A stretch of 64,000 nucleotides of DNA from Brachypodius melanocephalos (GCA_013398615.1 VZSR01003807.1:11874097-11938096), one strand, 5' to 3'; shown: positions 1-12,636, numbered from the stretch's first letter. Numbers and translations are program-made. The notes: generated from the sequence alone by a model not told the origin.

Positions 1-1030
1 AGAAGGTTCAAAGGGAAAATGAGGATTTAGAGGTGTGTGGTTTTGTAGAATGAGCTGTGTTTTAGTCCAGCTGAGCTGTAACCAAAATGCCTTGCTTAGG
101 TATCTGCCTAATTCCTATAGAAAGAGACTGGACAACAGAGAAATTATTAAGAAGATCAAGAGAAAAACTGAGAACTAGAAAAGGGGAGTAAGCAAAATAA
201 GATAGGAACAGGGTCTTTAATTTACCAGCTATGGATGGACTCCTGCAATTCACAGGGCAGGAAAGAGGCTTTAGTTTGGTCCTTGCTTCCATGCTGTTCC
301 TCACAAAGGTCATTGCCTGTCCTGTTGCAGAAGAGTGAGAGTGATGCTAAAATCTGAGACACTTCTGAATCTTACAAACTCTTTTATTGTGAGGCATGGC
401 TCTTCCACAAATTTGGCACTGGGTATTGTATCTACCTAAAATTTCCCTGTGCTTCCAGCTGCAGGTGCCGTCTCCAGTTTTCCTTCCATGTTGTCAGGTT
501 ATGGATGCTGGTAAGCAGCTGCTCCCACTCAGCCTGGCGCTGTGGCTCTTTTGGTGGTGTTGGTGGGATGGGCAGCACTGCTGTTCATCAGGGGAGACCC
601 CACTCTGGAATACATCTAAACTCGGAGAACTAATAGTGAAGATATTGACCCCTCGAACAGGATCAGACTGTTCTCCCTCTCAACTAAGAAAGAAGGGAGA
701 AGACCAGGGAGGGTGGGAATCCAACAGGACAGCTCCTGTTCACAGACCCAATCTGTTCTTCTCTGCATGTCATTATCTGGACTGCTCTCCAGCCTGTCCC
801 TGAGCAGAACAAACTGGAAATGGCTTCTATTTCTTACTTGTGTTGAACCACAGCTGGACTTGGACAGCTTTTTAAAGTTTGATGAATTCCTTCAGGAGTT
901 AAACTGAACCCAAAATAAATACTGCTGCAGCTCCCTGCTCCTGAATATAAGTAATTTTAAAGCCTGGGTAAGAAAACATCATTTAAAAAGCATCACTCCA
1001 ACCCATAAATTGTTCTTCTTTGCATCCTAG

Positions 1031-1144
1031 CTGATCCAGTGCTTCAAGAAAGCCTTTGACAGGAAGTGCAAGACCTTCAGCATCTTGAAACAGAGACTAT
1101 GGGCAAGAGAAATCACCACTTTGAAGAAGCAGCCCCTGCAAAAG
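1031..1144 (+). CDS. ZC2HC1B: ZC2HC1B internal exon: end of first C2HC motif and basic linker
   Basis: A 114 bp exon (38 codons, phase 0 at both ends) lies between acceptor TGCATCCTAG and donor AAAAG/GTATAG. It encodes IQCFKKAF, whose Cys is probably the last ligand of the first C2HC motif, then FSILKQRL and a lysine-rich linker. Human ZC2HC1B has a matching stretch with SSLKQRL at the same place. Confidence 0.75.
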
Positions 1145-4100
1145 GTATAGTTAAAACTGAACTGTATGTGTTATCTCCATATGAAGTCTTTCATCCAGTA
1201 ATACTATTGTTTCCTCCAAGGACAAAGCCTGGATGTTGTGGATGAGTCTCACATATGTGCTTGACTGGATGCCAAATTCTTTCCTCCCCCTCCCTGTGCT
1301 GCTAGTGTTTGGGAATATTTCTCTGTTGAGAAGCCAAATCAATAGATGTCATGCCTGCCCTGGGCACATAAGTGTCTCTGCTCTTCAAGTAAGTGTTCAA
1401 ATATATATTTTAAAGGCAATGTGAATCTCTAATAGATGTCTCCTCACCTAAATCTGACAGAGAGCATGATTCAAGATAGTTGGTGCATGAATGCCCAAGG
1501 TTGAACCTGAGAGCTGCCCTTTCACGGATGAAGTTGCAGAGATTCACTGCCATTTTACTGAAGGGTTTAAGAATGTATTTGAGGTGAACTTAGTTACAGA
1601 GATGGAGGAAAACATGCTTAAGCTCTTACTGGAACAAGTAATTTTGCGGGGAGGAGGTGAGTACACATGGACATGCATGGATATTATTTTATCAAGATAT
1701 GCCAATTCACTACTGATTTGGTTGACTGCTGTTGTAAAATGTCCTTTAAAATCCTTTGAAGTTGTGGAAAGAAACAGAAGTGCACCAAAGTTGAAAGTTA
1801 AAAGGATGTGACAAGTGGAGAAGGGAAGGTGTCTTTTCTGATAGTGTCTTTTCTGATTCTTCCTAAGTGCTCTTGGGTCTGCCATGACCATGGTATTTTG
1901 CTGGAAAGCCATTGGTATTTTATCCTTCTTCTGGTGCTGTCAATAGACAGTGAAGGGCTGAATGAGCTTTCTTGTGCTTTTCAAAAAAAAAGCAAATTTC
2001 TTTTGTTTGTAATGCTCTTTCTTTCCCTCAGAAAAAAAAAAAAGGAAACCATGCTCTAAGATATTTCTGTCCCTTGTAAGATGGGAGTTTAGTTTGTATC
2101 TTCTCTTATTTCCATTATAGAAACAGCCAGGGAGGGAATCTAACTGGAAACAGCATTATGAGTATTTTCTTAATACTATTCAATCAGCCAAGCATGTCAC
2201 AAAAGCTGTGAAGGAAGGCCACCTTCTTCCACCTTCTCCCCTACCAAGTACCAATCCAGATTTGTGTTCTGCTTTCCTATTGCAGTTCTTGTACTGATCT
2301 TTGATAAGGCAGTGACATCTTATTAACCACAGATGGGATTCAGTTTTGCACCCCTGGCACAACAGAATGTGAACATTAATTCCCTCCATAGGGTCTAATT
2401 TTAAGCTCTATTTTTTGGCTTGAATTGAGTACGAATTCAAGCAAGGCAGAGGTGCTGGGGAGGAAGGAAAAACTAACCATACATTTTAAACTTAAAGGCA
2501 GCAAGTCTGAGGTCTGATATTAACACTTCGGGAGGAGAGTCAGGATAGCTGTACTATCCTATAAGAGAGGGTGAAATACATCCTCTCTCCGTTCAAAACA
2601 AGTAGTGTACACAGGCTTCCTCACTGCTGGCTTTTCCCCTGTCCCCTTCTCCACCCAGCTTTGCAGACAGGGAAAGGCATTTAGAAAAGGACAGGTCTGG
2701 TTTACTACTTAACACCAGGTTCAGCCTCTGCAGAGAGCTCCCTGTGTTAGAAGTTACAGATCCAAAAAGATGCACACACAGACAATATCTCATGATAGCG
2801 TGATTTATAAAATGTGGAAGCAATCTTGAAAAGGGTCTCAGAGAAGTCTTGCCTGCATTAGGAAGGCAGAGAGCAGAAGGGAGAAGGGGGGCTCCTCAGG
2901 CTGGCTTCTGGAGCAGGGATTCATGACTGATAGCAAGAGCAGCTGCCATGATTCCAGCCTCTCTCCTCTCCTAGATGACAGCAATGCAATATAAGCAGCA
3001 GGATACATCTTCCTTTCTTGATTGGGGTCAAGCTCCTCTCTGAATTTCCACTGCTGAGTTCTTTAATGACTCTGTTATTTCTGGTCTTACTTTACCAGCT
3101 CTAAGACCAGACCCTCCCTTTCCTTCTCCGTCTTAGAGGAAACCAAGTTGTCCAAGAGCAGCTGTAGTTGTGGAGAAAGGAATTGAGAACTGCTCTTTAG
3201 GAAGACAAATTCCTGAGTGGCCTAGTGAGGATATATATCCTATACTACAGGACTGTATATCCTGTACTACAGGGCTGAATCTTTAGTATTGCGATAAGGG
3301 CACTTGGGCTGCTTTTGTAAAAGGCACTGGACACAGAGGAATGGTCTGAGAACATCAAGGGCAGTGTGATGGCTGAATGTGACTGCATCGATCCTGAAAA
3401 CCAATTGTTTATTGGAATGAGTTGGATTGTACCTGCCATAACAGTTGCTGAAGAGCTTTTAGCAGAATGTGAACTGTAATACTGTCAAAAAAGATTTTAG
3501 AAAGCAACACTGCACATTCTTCACAATGCTGCTTCACACCCAGAAACCTGGCTCTTGGACAGGTGTCAGCTGACAGGGCACAACTGCTTCAGCAGTGTTT
3601 TGCTAAATCACAGAATCAATTACATTGGAAAAAAACCTCTGAGTTCATTGATTCCAACCTATGACCAAACGTCCTTGTCACTGCCCACCTGAACAATCAC
3701 TAGTGTAAAATAATCAATGTGCTGAATTAGTCCAGGGAGTCTCCTGGTAACATCCCTCACCCAGGCTCCAGCAAGGAGCAGACTACCCTGTGGTATGAGT
3801 CTGGTTGACACACAGGACACTCAGTTCCCCTCGGAAGCAAGGCACCCACAACAACCACCCTTCTTTTATTACCTGTAGCTGTTATCCCTCTGGTTGACTA
3901 CACCGACCTGAGGCACTCCTCAGACAGAGCTGCTTCTCCAGTTATCTGCCTGATCCTCGAGATCCAAGGCTCCATACCTATTCTATAAGGGCCCCTGAGA
4001 GGGCAAGGGAAGCCAGCAGGGGATTCTTCAGCCTCCCTGAACAGGAACCTGTTTCCATTTCCCTGATTTTAAGTCTCCTCCTTCAGCTTGATGGCAAGAG

Positions 4101-5505
4101 AGGCGGAACTCCTCAGACTCCTGCTGATCTTTCATCCACTGCATTTCTCCCAGGGATGGAAGGGTGCAATTCTGCAAGTCTACTTTTCTTTTGCACTCTC
4201 TGCTACTTCCCAGCTTCCCCATCTCCTCTTTAAGCTCTGCCACCAGGCTGAGCAGATCATCCACCTGTTCACAGTGCATGCAGGTGTCTTTCCCACTATC
4301 CTCCTGCACTTAACACCAGGCTCAGACACTCCCTGCAGCCAGAGGCCTGGATATTCACGTGCTTCTCGAGGAGCTCTGCTCAGTTAATTGTGAGGTTGGG
4401 AATGGATAGGACTAGGACAGAGATAAGAAAATCTGCTTTTATTAATCCCCAGGATTTATTCCTGAAAGCAATTGCTGTTTGCTGGGTTAATACCATAAGC
4501 ATGCATGTTAGTGTCCCAAGTGTTTTTCTAGAGGAAGGTTTTGTTCTTCTAAGTTTGTACTATGGAAGCTGATGGGAATTCATCATGGACACCTGCTGGT
4601 GGGGCCAGGTGTTGAACTGCATCTTGAGTGCTCTAGTAAAGCAGGGGAATTCTTCTCCTGTAGTGCATAAACTGTGACACAAGCTGTTCTTTTCTTATTG
4701 TCAGACTATATTCAACGTCTGTGCTGCTCTCAAGGGTTTACTGAGGCACCACAACAGAGGGACATGGAATTTTGTGAAGAACAAGCTGTCTGCTATGATG
4801 CAAACCCCACCAGACAGGCTTTGGTAAGCAAACACACTCACACTTGTCTTGTCCTGGAAGCAGATTTGCTAAACTGGAGTTCGTGGTCAGTAAAGGCCTA
4901 TAATAATACAAGACTTGAAATCCCAGGGAAGTTGATAAACTCTTATAACAAGACACATGCTGAATATTGGGAGTTGTCCATAACTGGAGCCCTTTTTCTA
5001 ATTAAAAAAGTGACAGAAACAGACAGTACAAAAAACTTGGGACAACTTCTTCAGACTCTTCTGCAGTTATATTCCAGGGTAACAGCTGTAACAATGTCTT
5101 GAAGTGGGATCCTGTTTTGTTATAGAAAAGAGAATAACATAAACAGTTCCTTTAAGAGAGAACTGCTGGTTTGGGGGGATTTTGTTTTAGTTGGTTTTTT
5201 TTGTTTTCTTTTTAAGATGTTGAAAAATCTTATTATTCTTTCACCTATTCAGAGCAGGAAAAATGGCTTGCAAATGTGAGAGGGTGGACCTTTGGCCTGT
5301 TCCTTCCTAGCAATGCTTCAACAGCAATTTGGAGAGTTTTCACTATGGGCTCCTTGCTAGAGCTGAGTGATGATTGTGCATCTTTTTTTACTAGGACAAG
5401 CAACCATTGACTGAGAGAAAAACTCCAACATTAACACCTGCTGTGTTATCAGTTCTGGAGAGAGTACAAAAAGACAAACATAAGACAGGCAAAGAGTTCA
5501 CTTAG
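1031..5505 (+). CDS. ZC2HC1B: ZC2HC1B, 3' part, four coding exons, probably decaying
   Basis: Exons 1031-1144, 2121-2259, 4705-4823 and 5395-5505 join in phase and resemble mammalian ZC2HC1B, a small protein with two C2HC zinc motifs and no well-defined function. Landmarks are FSILKQRL after the first motif, SNWKQHYEYF, a proline-rich stretch, NPDYIQ at the second motif, and a short tail ending KEFT. Exons holding the start and most of the first C2HC motif lie left of the window. Two lesions suggest decay. The base pair after 2259 is AT where a GT donor is expected. The second motif has Arg and Asp where mammals have the first Cys and the His. A weak GT donor at 2248 would keep frame with loss of four residues, so function is not excluded. 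The gene is tail-to-tail with PLAGL1, as on human 6q24.2. Confidence 0.72.
1145..2120 (+). other. ZC2HC1B intron
   Basis: Intron between the first two exons in the window, with GTATAG at the 5' end and TTATAG at the 3' end. An open stretch from 1491 ends near a donor-like GGAG/GTGAGT at 1656 but has no convincing acceptor. I see no other gene or repeat. Confidence 0.55.
2121..2259 (+). CDS. ZC2HC1B: ZC2HC1B internal exon with an altered splice donor
   Basis: The exon starts after TTTCCATTATAG and encodes GRESNWKQHYEYFLNTIQSA, a lysine-containing stretch and the proline-rich segment ending STNP. It ends one base into the Asp codon of the second C2HC motif. Homology and phase put the donor after 2259, but the next bases are ATTTGT rather than GT. 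Using the next GT, at 2264, shifts the frame and gives a stop 13 codons into the next exon. Using the GT at 2248 keeps frame. Confidence 0.7.
3234..3277. repeat. 22 bp tandem duplication
   Basis: Two adjacent 22 bp units (3234-3255 and 3256-3277) starting TATATCCT and ending GGACTG or GGGCTG differ at two positions. It is a simple local duplication in the intron. Confidence 0.8.
3605..3720 (-). repeat. CR1 LINE 3' tail fragment
   Basis: On the plus strand this reads AATCACAGAATCAATTACAT, then a TGGAAAA...CCTCTGAG stretch and ATTCCAACC. That is the reverse complement of the common avian CR1 3' end. It is diverged and truncated. Confidence 0.7.
4028..4309 (-). mobile_element. Transposon-like coiled-coil open frame fragment
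   Basis: A 93-residue minus-strand frame begins with a CMHCEQVDDLLSLVAEL segment and continues with charged coiled-coil residues (KEEMGKLGSSREC). I recall closely similar Cys-x2-Cys plus 'LLSLVAELKEE' segments recurring in many bird predicted proteins that appear to come from retroelements. The nearby CR1 tail fits that origin. It is short and has no reverse transcriptase or integrase motif. The assignment is inference from memory. Confidence 0.4.
4705..4823 (+). CDS. ZC2HC1B: ZC2HC1B internal exon: degenerate second C2HC motif
   Basis: A 119 bp exon lies between TCTTATTGTCAG and TTTG/GTAAGC, entering in phase 1 and leaving in phase 0. It reads YIQRLCCSQGF, then RDMEFCEEQ. Mammalian ZC2HC1B has CPYC followed by a His and a Cys here. 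The bird copy keeps the second and last Cys but has Arg for the first Cys and Asp for the His, so it should not bind zinc normally. Confidence 0.7.
5395..5505 (+). CDS. ZC2HC1B: ZC2HC1B last coding exon
   Basis: A 111 bp segment (36 codons and TAG) follows acceptor TTTTTTTACTAG in the phase required by the previous exon. It encodes ERKTPTLTPAVLSVLERV, similar to the human segment with EPTVTSAVGALL, and ends KEFT-stop. The mammalian tail is longer. I found no AATAAA close downstream; the first I see is at 7824-7829. Confidence 0.62.
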   Translation, partial: DKQPLTERKTPTLTPAVLSVLERVQKDKHKTGKEFT

Positions 5506-8500
5506 TCATATTTATATTTTTCTTATAACAAACCCTGAGGTATTTGAGGTGGGGGAGGCATTTTTAAAGCAGATCCTAGCCTTTGGAATCCAGTTTTCTG
5601 ACAGAATAATGTGGAATTGTAAAGTTTGACTTTTTTGCTGGGCTTTTTCTTTGCAAGTCCTGATGTGTAATCCTAAACTCATTTCCGCACAATGCTTGGT
5701 ATAAATGAGAAAGGACCAAAATTTCCAAGTGGATGTTGTTGAGAGTGAATGGCTTTCCTGATCATTATCTTGATCTGTTGTGTGGGCTGTATGCACAGAG
5801 GTTTTCATTTGGGTCCTCAGGAGGAACTCAAATGCATTTTCAGTTACAGGTCCTCAAACAGAAGTATCTATATAGACCTAAAATTTGCAGTCTGGCTTTG
5901 AAGGTCTTTTTGCCCATAAAGAATTCCATAACCTTTAATCTTCAATTTTGAGATTTTTTCCATCCTTTTTACCTTAAGTCCATTTAGATGAGGTACAAAG
6001 CTTTGTGTGTTGTTTGTTCCAAATGCCCTTGTTGATTCAGCCTTAAAAGTAACATCACCACTTCCCTAAACTAGTTACCTCAAAGCAGGATACCACATAA
6101 CATGTTTTCTAGGACCCATTGCTACTGGTAATCGTGACCTGTATCAATCTATATTTAGAAGATTTTTTAAAAGTTGTTTTAAAGTTTATTTGTAGTATAT
6201 AACCTGTGAATGATAATACCACTCCTTGTATCAATACCCTTGGCCTCTACATTTCTGAGATTTGAGAACTTATGTAGATTATCATGTTTTATGGCGAGTA
6301 AATTTCAAAAATAATGATCTGCAGAGACCTCTTCAGAAATACTGAAGAAACCAGGAAAATCCATGGGTGTATCTGCTGCGAAAAATTCTTCAGGAAAGCT
6401 TGGGTAAGAAATTATTATTATTTTTTATTTCAATATTATAATGTTAAAAGAACTTTTTTGCTTTTGTTATACAGAATATGCTGTTGCAGTGTTTGCAGTA
6501 TGAGCTCCTTTGTAGGAATTGAAGCAATTAATTTCACTGAAATCTGTTTCAAAGCTCCTCAGGGCCCCAGTGTAGGCTGCTGAGAATACTAATTTTGGTG
6601 TTGACTGAACGGCCCCATCCCAAGTAGGCAGTGACTGGGCTCTGCTCTAACAGACATCTTGAGAGGATTTGCTACACGATAGTGCAAACCTCTCCAGCAG
6701 ATCTTGTGCACTTACAGTGTGCTTCCATTGTCCAAGTGGGGAAGATGCCAGCATTCATTTCAGTAACAATTGTGTCAGGATGACAGTGTGGAGGTTCTTC
6801 CTTCTCCTCAATATTTCATTTCCCAGACCACGATGGTGCTCCTGCTCTCCAGACCATGCAGTCAGTGGGGTTCCCATTTCTGGACATGCCAAGCCATGTC
6901 AGAGCATCAAGAGACCCTTCCAGCCCCTGCTTAAGGTGGTTGTGGTGCTGTTGCTCAAGACAATGGCTCAGATAGTCAGGTAGAATCTTGCACCCCTCTG
7001 AAACGTATACAACAACAGAATGTGAGTTTTTAGCAGGAAATGTGGCCAAGAATGATTCCCTGTAGCTGGCAAGGTATTTTGAGCCCAGGAGAGAAGCTTG
7101 TGAGAGGGCTTGGCATGGGATGAAAAGGAATGTGCACAAAAGAATCAGTTGCAGAGGCTCACAGTCAAAGTTGTTGCAGGATTCTTCTGTGTGCAGTTTT
7201 ACTGTCCTTAGTTGCTGCTGGTCAGTGGCTGGATCCTTCAGCTGTGGGAAGACTGCAATGGGCAGTTACCAGTCCACAGTGCCATTATCAGCTCTGTGCA
7301 CCCCCTGGACTTTGCCAGCCACAGGAAAACTGCTCTCAGTACCCAGTGGTGTCATCTGTATTATCTGTTATCTGTATTATCACACAGGGTCTTGCAGGCC
7401 ACCAACAGGGATTTATTGATACCATCACCATTCTCAAGGTTTAGCCACTGAATTATGAAACCTGGCACTTGTCAGGCTTGACACCTCCTTTCCCTAGGGA
7501 TACTGGCAAGTCTAGGTATCACCGGGGTTGTAGTTGCAACCAGTTTGGAGAGGCTTGGGCCAGCCATTACCCACAGGGGGTCTCTGGGACAGACATCCAC
7601 ACTGGCATCTAAAATAGAGGAGGGTGGAACTGTGAAAAAGACTGGTCTAGGTGAGCTTGGAGATGCTGGGTCCTGGCAACTGCTGCTGCATTTTCTGTAA
7701 AACTTTGGCTTTGCCAGGTGCTTTACAGAGCACTTTGGGCAGGTGAGAAATCAGTTTCAGTGCTACCCAAGAGCATTTCTTAGCTGAGAAGGCAGATGTG
7801 AGAAACTGGCTTTGAGTGGTGCAAATAAATGGTTTCATCCTTAATGTGCCTGGAATTGGTTTCCAGGCTGAGCTGCTCCATCACCTTCCCAAGAATAGTT
7901 TTAATCTTCTTAGAGAAAATAGAGTAAAATATAAAAGCTCTTTCTATAACAAGAAATAGCAAGTATATGGCTTGCTGCTACTTTTAGACCACAGGCAGAC
8001 AACAGAAGATGAGTGACTGGTCAGCAAGGATGTGTTAAGCCTTTCTTCTGTCACATTATGGAAGATCTTAAGCGACACAATTTTTTAGCATCGCTTCCCC
8101 CTGAAATGCTACAGTTACCAATAAAATAAGCAAACTCCAATTCTTTGGCTCAGGTTTGGTTGGAGTTTTTGCTCTCTAGGCTACAACTCTTGTTGTGCTA
8201 TCCTTTTTAAAGTTGTGAGATTGTTTTTATCCGTTGCCAAGATTTAATTAAATGATTGCCTAGAGGGGTGGACATTACCGGTGGTTCATTCAATGGTTTT
8301 AACAAAATGTAGGAAGATCCAGTACCGTGTGATTTTCTTTTTCTTTCCCCTAATGCTTTGATATATTGAACAAGACAAGTGAACATTGTGGAACTTCATG
8401 TGAATATTTAATAGAATCTTCCAGTAAACAGTAAGTGATAGTGATTGATACATGATAAATGGCCATGTATGCTGGGCATCTCTTCAAAGCACTTTGAGTT

Positions 8501-9125
8501 CAGACTAAAACTTTATTGCTTTTAAAATTTGATCAACAAAACAGAAATGTTGTGGAGGGATATCCCTTATTTTTTTGGTCACTTGATTCACTGTCAGCCT
8601 TGGATCACCTTGCATAAACTTTCAGTGATGCAGCAAGTGGGGGCTTTTTAGCCCAATAATTTTCATTAAGGCTTTCACTTAAAATTCATAAGGAATTTTC
8701 TTACTGATTAGATGCTCATTAAGTAAAAGAAGATGAAAAGTAGCTGGACACAGTAGTAATAAATACCACATTTTAAAGAGCTTAATTAAAACTACTTAGC
8801 TAATAGTGATTAGATGGATACAGAAAGGATGACACTGAAGCAATTGTAACTCCTAGATCTAGAAAAAGCAGGCATGAGAGTAGCCCCGACATATTAAAGC
8901 AGTGCTGCTTAGCCTTTCTTTCAGTCCAGGAAGAAGAGGGAAAAAGCCCTAAACCCATTCCAAACTATACTGCACGATGTTACCGCAGTTAGTTTCTTTA
9001 ACAACCAAATATAAATGAACCCTCAAATTTAGAGCAAGTTTTACTGTATTTGTTGTTGTGTGTGTCCCCATTATTTTCTGTGTAAAGAAGTGTAGGATTT
9101 CATAGCTTAGTTTCCAGTATCTTAC

Positions 9126-9148
9126 AAAAAAAAAAAAAAAAAAAAAAG
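9126..9148. repeat. A23 homopolymer
   Basis: Uninterrupted run of 23 A. The sequence 5' of it is not a recognisable gene, so it may be the tail of an old retro-insertion or a simple repeat. Confidence 0.8.
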
Positions 9149-11974
9149 GCCAGAAATGGTGTCTCGAAGAAAAGCATTTTAAACATTCCACTAGAAATGA
9201 ACCAATCATTAATATATGGAATGTTCCATCCCAGTTCAGACTGGCTATGAAAATCTCTCTGAAACTAACTCATTGACTAAAAATGAAAATTTTTTAAAAA
9301 AAGTTTGTAAATAAAACTGAAAGAAAAAGAAATGAGCTTGGTTTCTCATAGAGGATGGAAACTTAGCAATAGATCTACTTGTGTTTACATAGAGGATGCA
9401 GTCTTTTGTTCCATGTAGTATAATTTTAGTTTCCTGACATTATTTCAGCAGGTTCAGGTAATTTTTCTTCTTTCATAAAACAAATAATTTTTTTTAATGA
9501 GACCAATTGTTTACTAAGTTTTGTTCTTTTAGTATGATTTGATTATAGTAATTCAGTTGTTTATTCACCACATACTGCTCTGCTTCTACAGGTTTTCAAG
9601 CAGAGTTCAGGTAAAAGAGCGTTTTTATCTCTGTTTGAATGCGAGGTAAAATATCCTAAGATCTCCCATATCTTTCTGTCTCATCTCTTAGCTGCTGTGC
9701 CATGGCCTATCCTACCTTCTCCATGGCAGTTCTCTGCCCTTACATCCACTTCTCACTTTTGGAGGGGGAGTGGGTTGTGCCAGAGAGGGAGGGCTGCTCA
9801 GTGCTTGGGCTGCTGCCTTCCTCCACTGTACCGACAATGGATGTTGGGCTGCTTCTCCCCACACTGGTGCTGTCACAGCCCTGCATGAGCCAAAGGCAGT
9901 GCCACCCAGAGATGTCCTGCAGCTTGAGCCTCAGCTACTGCTGGCCTCTGAGAAATGCTCACAGAGGTCTCCCTAACAAACACGTTCAGAAAGTCCAGTC
10001 CCGCATACAGTATTAGATGACTCGGGGCTATCTCACGTTTCTTGAGTTGCAAGAATTTTAAAACCAAACAACTTTTTTTGACAACATAACTTTTTGCAAT
10101 AACTTGCCTTTCTTTGTCATGGGACATCATCAGCTTCTGCTACATTTATGTTGTCAAGAATCTGGGAAAAGAAAATTGAATGGGCTGATGGGTTTAAGCA
10201 GCATTGCACGTTTAAAGTTTGCTTCTGTGCTTTACTTGCAGACATCATCACCACGTGCTTTCTAAGTATTTAAAAATGTATCCAAAGTGGTTATTGTCTT
10301 TTTCTTTGAACTAGATGGTGTTTAAGCTGTAGTTACATGTGCATTGGTGAGAAATGCTCATCTTTCCATATTTTGGAAGAGGCTGAGGCAGCAGCACCTC
10401 TCTTGGCAGCCCAGAGCTCAGGTACCCTGCTCCAGGGGCTGAAAGAGCAGCTGAAAGAATGTGCTCAGTGTCTGCATAATGTTTGCTTCTTAACATCACA
10501 TTTAAATTCAAGGACAAGTATTTCAGTAATTACTGACACCTCTTATAAAAGCACAAACCAAAATGACAGAATGTGTATGATCAGGCAGTGCTATAACTTT
10601 TTTTTGTAGCAAAGAACTTTTTGTTGTAGCTTAGTTTTTTGGGGTTTTTTTTACAATTACATAAGCTTGCTTGAAGCCAAGTGAATACAATTTGTGCAAA
10701 CAAGGAAAAAATACAGTTAAGTGGATACACACACACCTTACCAAGTCCAGATGAAAAAACAAGCCTAGCTGTAGAATGTGCATATAACACTGTTTGCAAC
10801 CTTTTCCCTATTCTGGAACTCATAATTTAAATAACTACTCACTGGACATGACTGTGCAGTACCTGTTCTCCTCCTGCTGTTGTCATTACAGGAATGACCT
10901 TAAAATTCCTTTTGGTTTGTCTTAGACCAAAATTTTTCACAAGACAAAACCCCCTCAGCACTGCATCTGCAGAACACATTCTCTCATGAACTGCAATAAG
11001 ACAATCCTTAATCCAAGTACCAACCAACAGGTAAGAATATTCAATGACATTGTACAACTACAATGGTCCAGAGCTCAGTAACAGCAAAACAGCAATCATT
11101 TAAAAACTATTTTTTATTTGAAGCTCTCCAGGAATATTCCTGTGATTACCAAGGCAGAAGAGAATATGCTTGCTCCATGTTATATTAGCAATGACCACGG
11201 GGTACTATGGACTCTCTTTGGATTTAATGGAAGAGTAGTTCTTGGAGTTTGAGAATGTGCTCAGAAATTCTGTGTCTGTTTTAGATGAAACAGAATCCAT
11301 TAGTAACTGAGCCATCCACTAAAACCATGATTATTTTTTGTAACTATGAGTTAGGCAAACAAATTAAATTGTGAAGAGTTTGTTTCTTTGTTTAATAATG
11401 TCATCTGGAAAATGTGATTTTCACAATTTCTGCTTGTTCATGCATCAGATGATAGGACACTGTCCACAGGAACTGTTTATTGACAATTTACCCCAGGAAA
11501 CAAACGGAAGTCCCCATGGTTCTAGTCTGCAAGAAACAAAGGCTGGAGTCCAACTGCAGCAGTCCCAATGTTTCTGAGCAGAACTGCCAGTAAAATGGCC
11601 TAACCGTTCTCACACCTGCTTATTTCAGTTGACACTTCTAAGGCAGGTTCAGAACCTGGTTTTGAACAGGGCCCAGTGTCAGCTCACCTCCACAGCCCCT
11701 CTGTGCATGGACCTGTCCCTGGCTCCACAGGGGTCCTGCTAGGACACAGGCTCCCTTGGGCCAGGGCTGGATGTCTGAGAAAACCCATATTTTCAGATAG
11801 TTACAATTATTAATCATTTTCCAGACTAAACAAGGGCCACTTTTATCAACAAAAGATGAATAAAGGCCCCTTAGGTAGGATGCATTATTTTTTATTAAGT
11901 GTTAAATTAATCAAGCTGTTGGCCCAACAGGATACCATAAGCTTAAATTTAAGCAAATGCTCAAGTGCTTTACT

Positions 11975-11997
11975 AGAGAGAGAGAGAGAGAGAGAGA
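11975..11997. repeat. (AG)n microsatellite
   Basis: About eleven uninterrupted AG units. Confidence 0.9.
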
Positions 11998-12474
11998 AAG
12001 TTTCTGATGTCTTGACAGATACAGCTCTATATGAAAATTATGTTTTGTTCTAACTTGAGACAATTCACCTCCCCTTCTGAGAACTGCATGCATCCAAGAC
12101 GGCAGTTCTTACACAGTTGTTTAGAATTGGTAGTTATTTCCAACCCTAGGAAAAAGGCAGCAGAGGCACACAGCTGAACTGCCTGCCAGACAACAAAATC
12201 TAGTTTAACAATCATAATAGTGATGATCTTCATTGAAGCAAGCAAAACAAGGATGTAAGATTTACTCTTGGAATGATTCTGATTTAAATGAAGCATTATT
12301 AAAGTTCATTAATTAAGTTCTTAACAAATCTATCTGATGTTGATAAATCATTTGTTACATTTGCCATGTGTACAAATTTGCTGTGATTTATGGCTTATTA
12401 AATTGATTTCTTTGTGATTTCCCCCCTCTTCCCATTCACCCTAACCATATTTCTCCTATTGCAGCAGCCATAGT

Positions 12475-12480
12475 TTTATT
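12475..12480 (-). terminator. Candidate PLAGL1 polyadenylation signal (distal)
   Basis: TTTATT on the plus strand, that is AATAAA on the minus strand, about 310 bases downstream of the PLAGL1 stop. There is no transcript evidence. Confidence 0.35.
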
Positions 12481-12630
12481 GTGCCTGTTACGATACTTTG
12501 CTGTCATTGAAGATAGTTATTCAGCTGTTTGCAAGAAAAGAAACAAAAATATAGAGGGAGCTGAGGGAAATATGTTAGTTCTACTATGTCATATGCTAAA
12601 AACTAATAGTATGAAAAATAGAGCTTCTTG

Positions 12631-12636
12631 TTTATT
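12631..12636 (-). terminator. Candidate PLAGL1 polyadenylation signal (proximal)
   Basis: AATAAA on the minus strand about 160 bases after the PLAGL1 stop codon. Mammalian PLAGL1 has a longer 3' UTR, so a more distal signal is also possible. Confidence 0.35.

Larger units (their letters stand above)
2260..4704 (+). other. ZC2HC1B intron with repeats
   Basis: The intron begins with AT instead of GT. It holds a 22 bp tandem duplication (3234-3277), a CR1 tail fragment on the minus strand (about 3605-3720) and a minus-strand coiled-coil open frame that looks transposon-derived (4028-4309). Confidence 0.5.

Noticed and set aside
501..511. ATGGATGCTG/GTAAGC as a possible ZC2HC1B first exon
   Set aside because: It would omit the first C2HC motif and leaves the wrong phase for the next exon.
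1491..1656. Plus-strand open segment ending at GGAG/GTGAGT, possible extra ZC2HC1B exon
   Set aside because: No good acceptor, and the flanking exons already join in phase with the mammalian protein without it.
6316..6410. Plus-strand segment with CAG before and TTGG/GTAAGA after, containing a Cys-rich peptide
   Set aside because: Weak polypyrimidine tract, lies after the apparent ZC2HC1B stop, and resembles no known tail of that gene.
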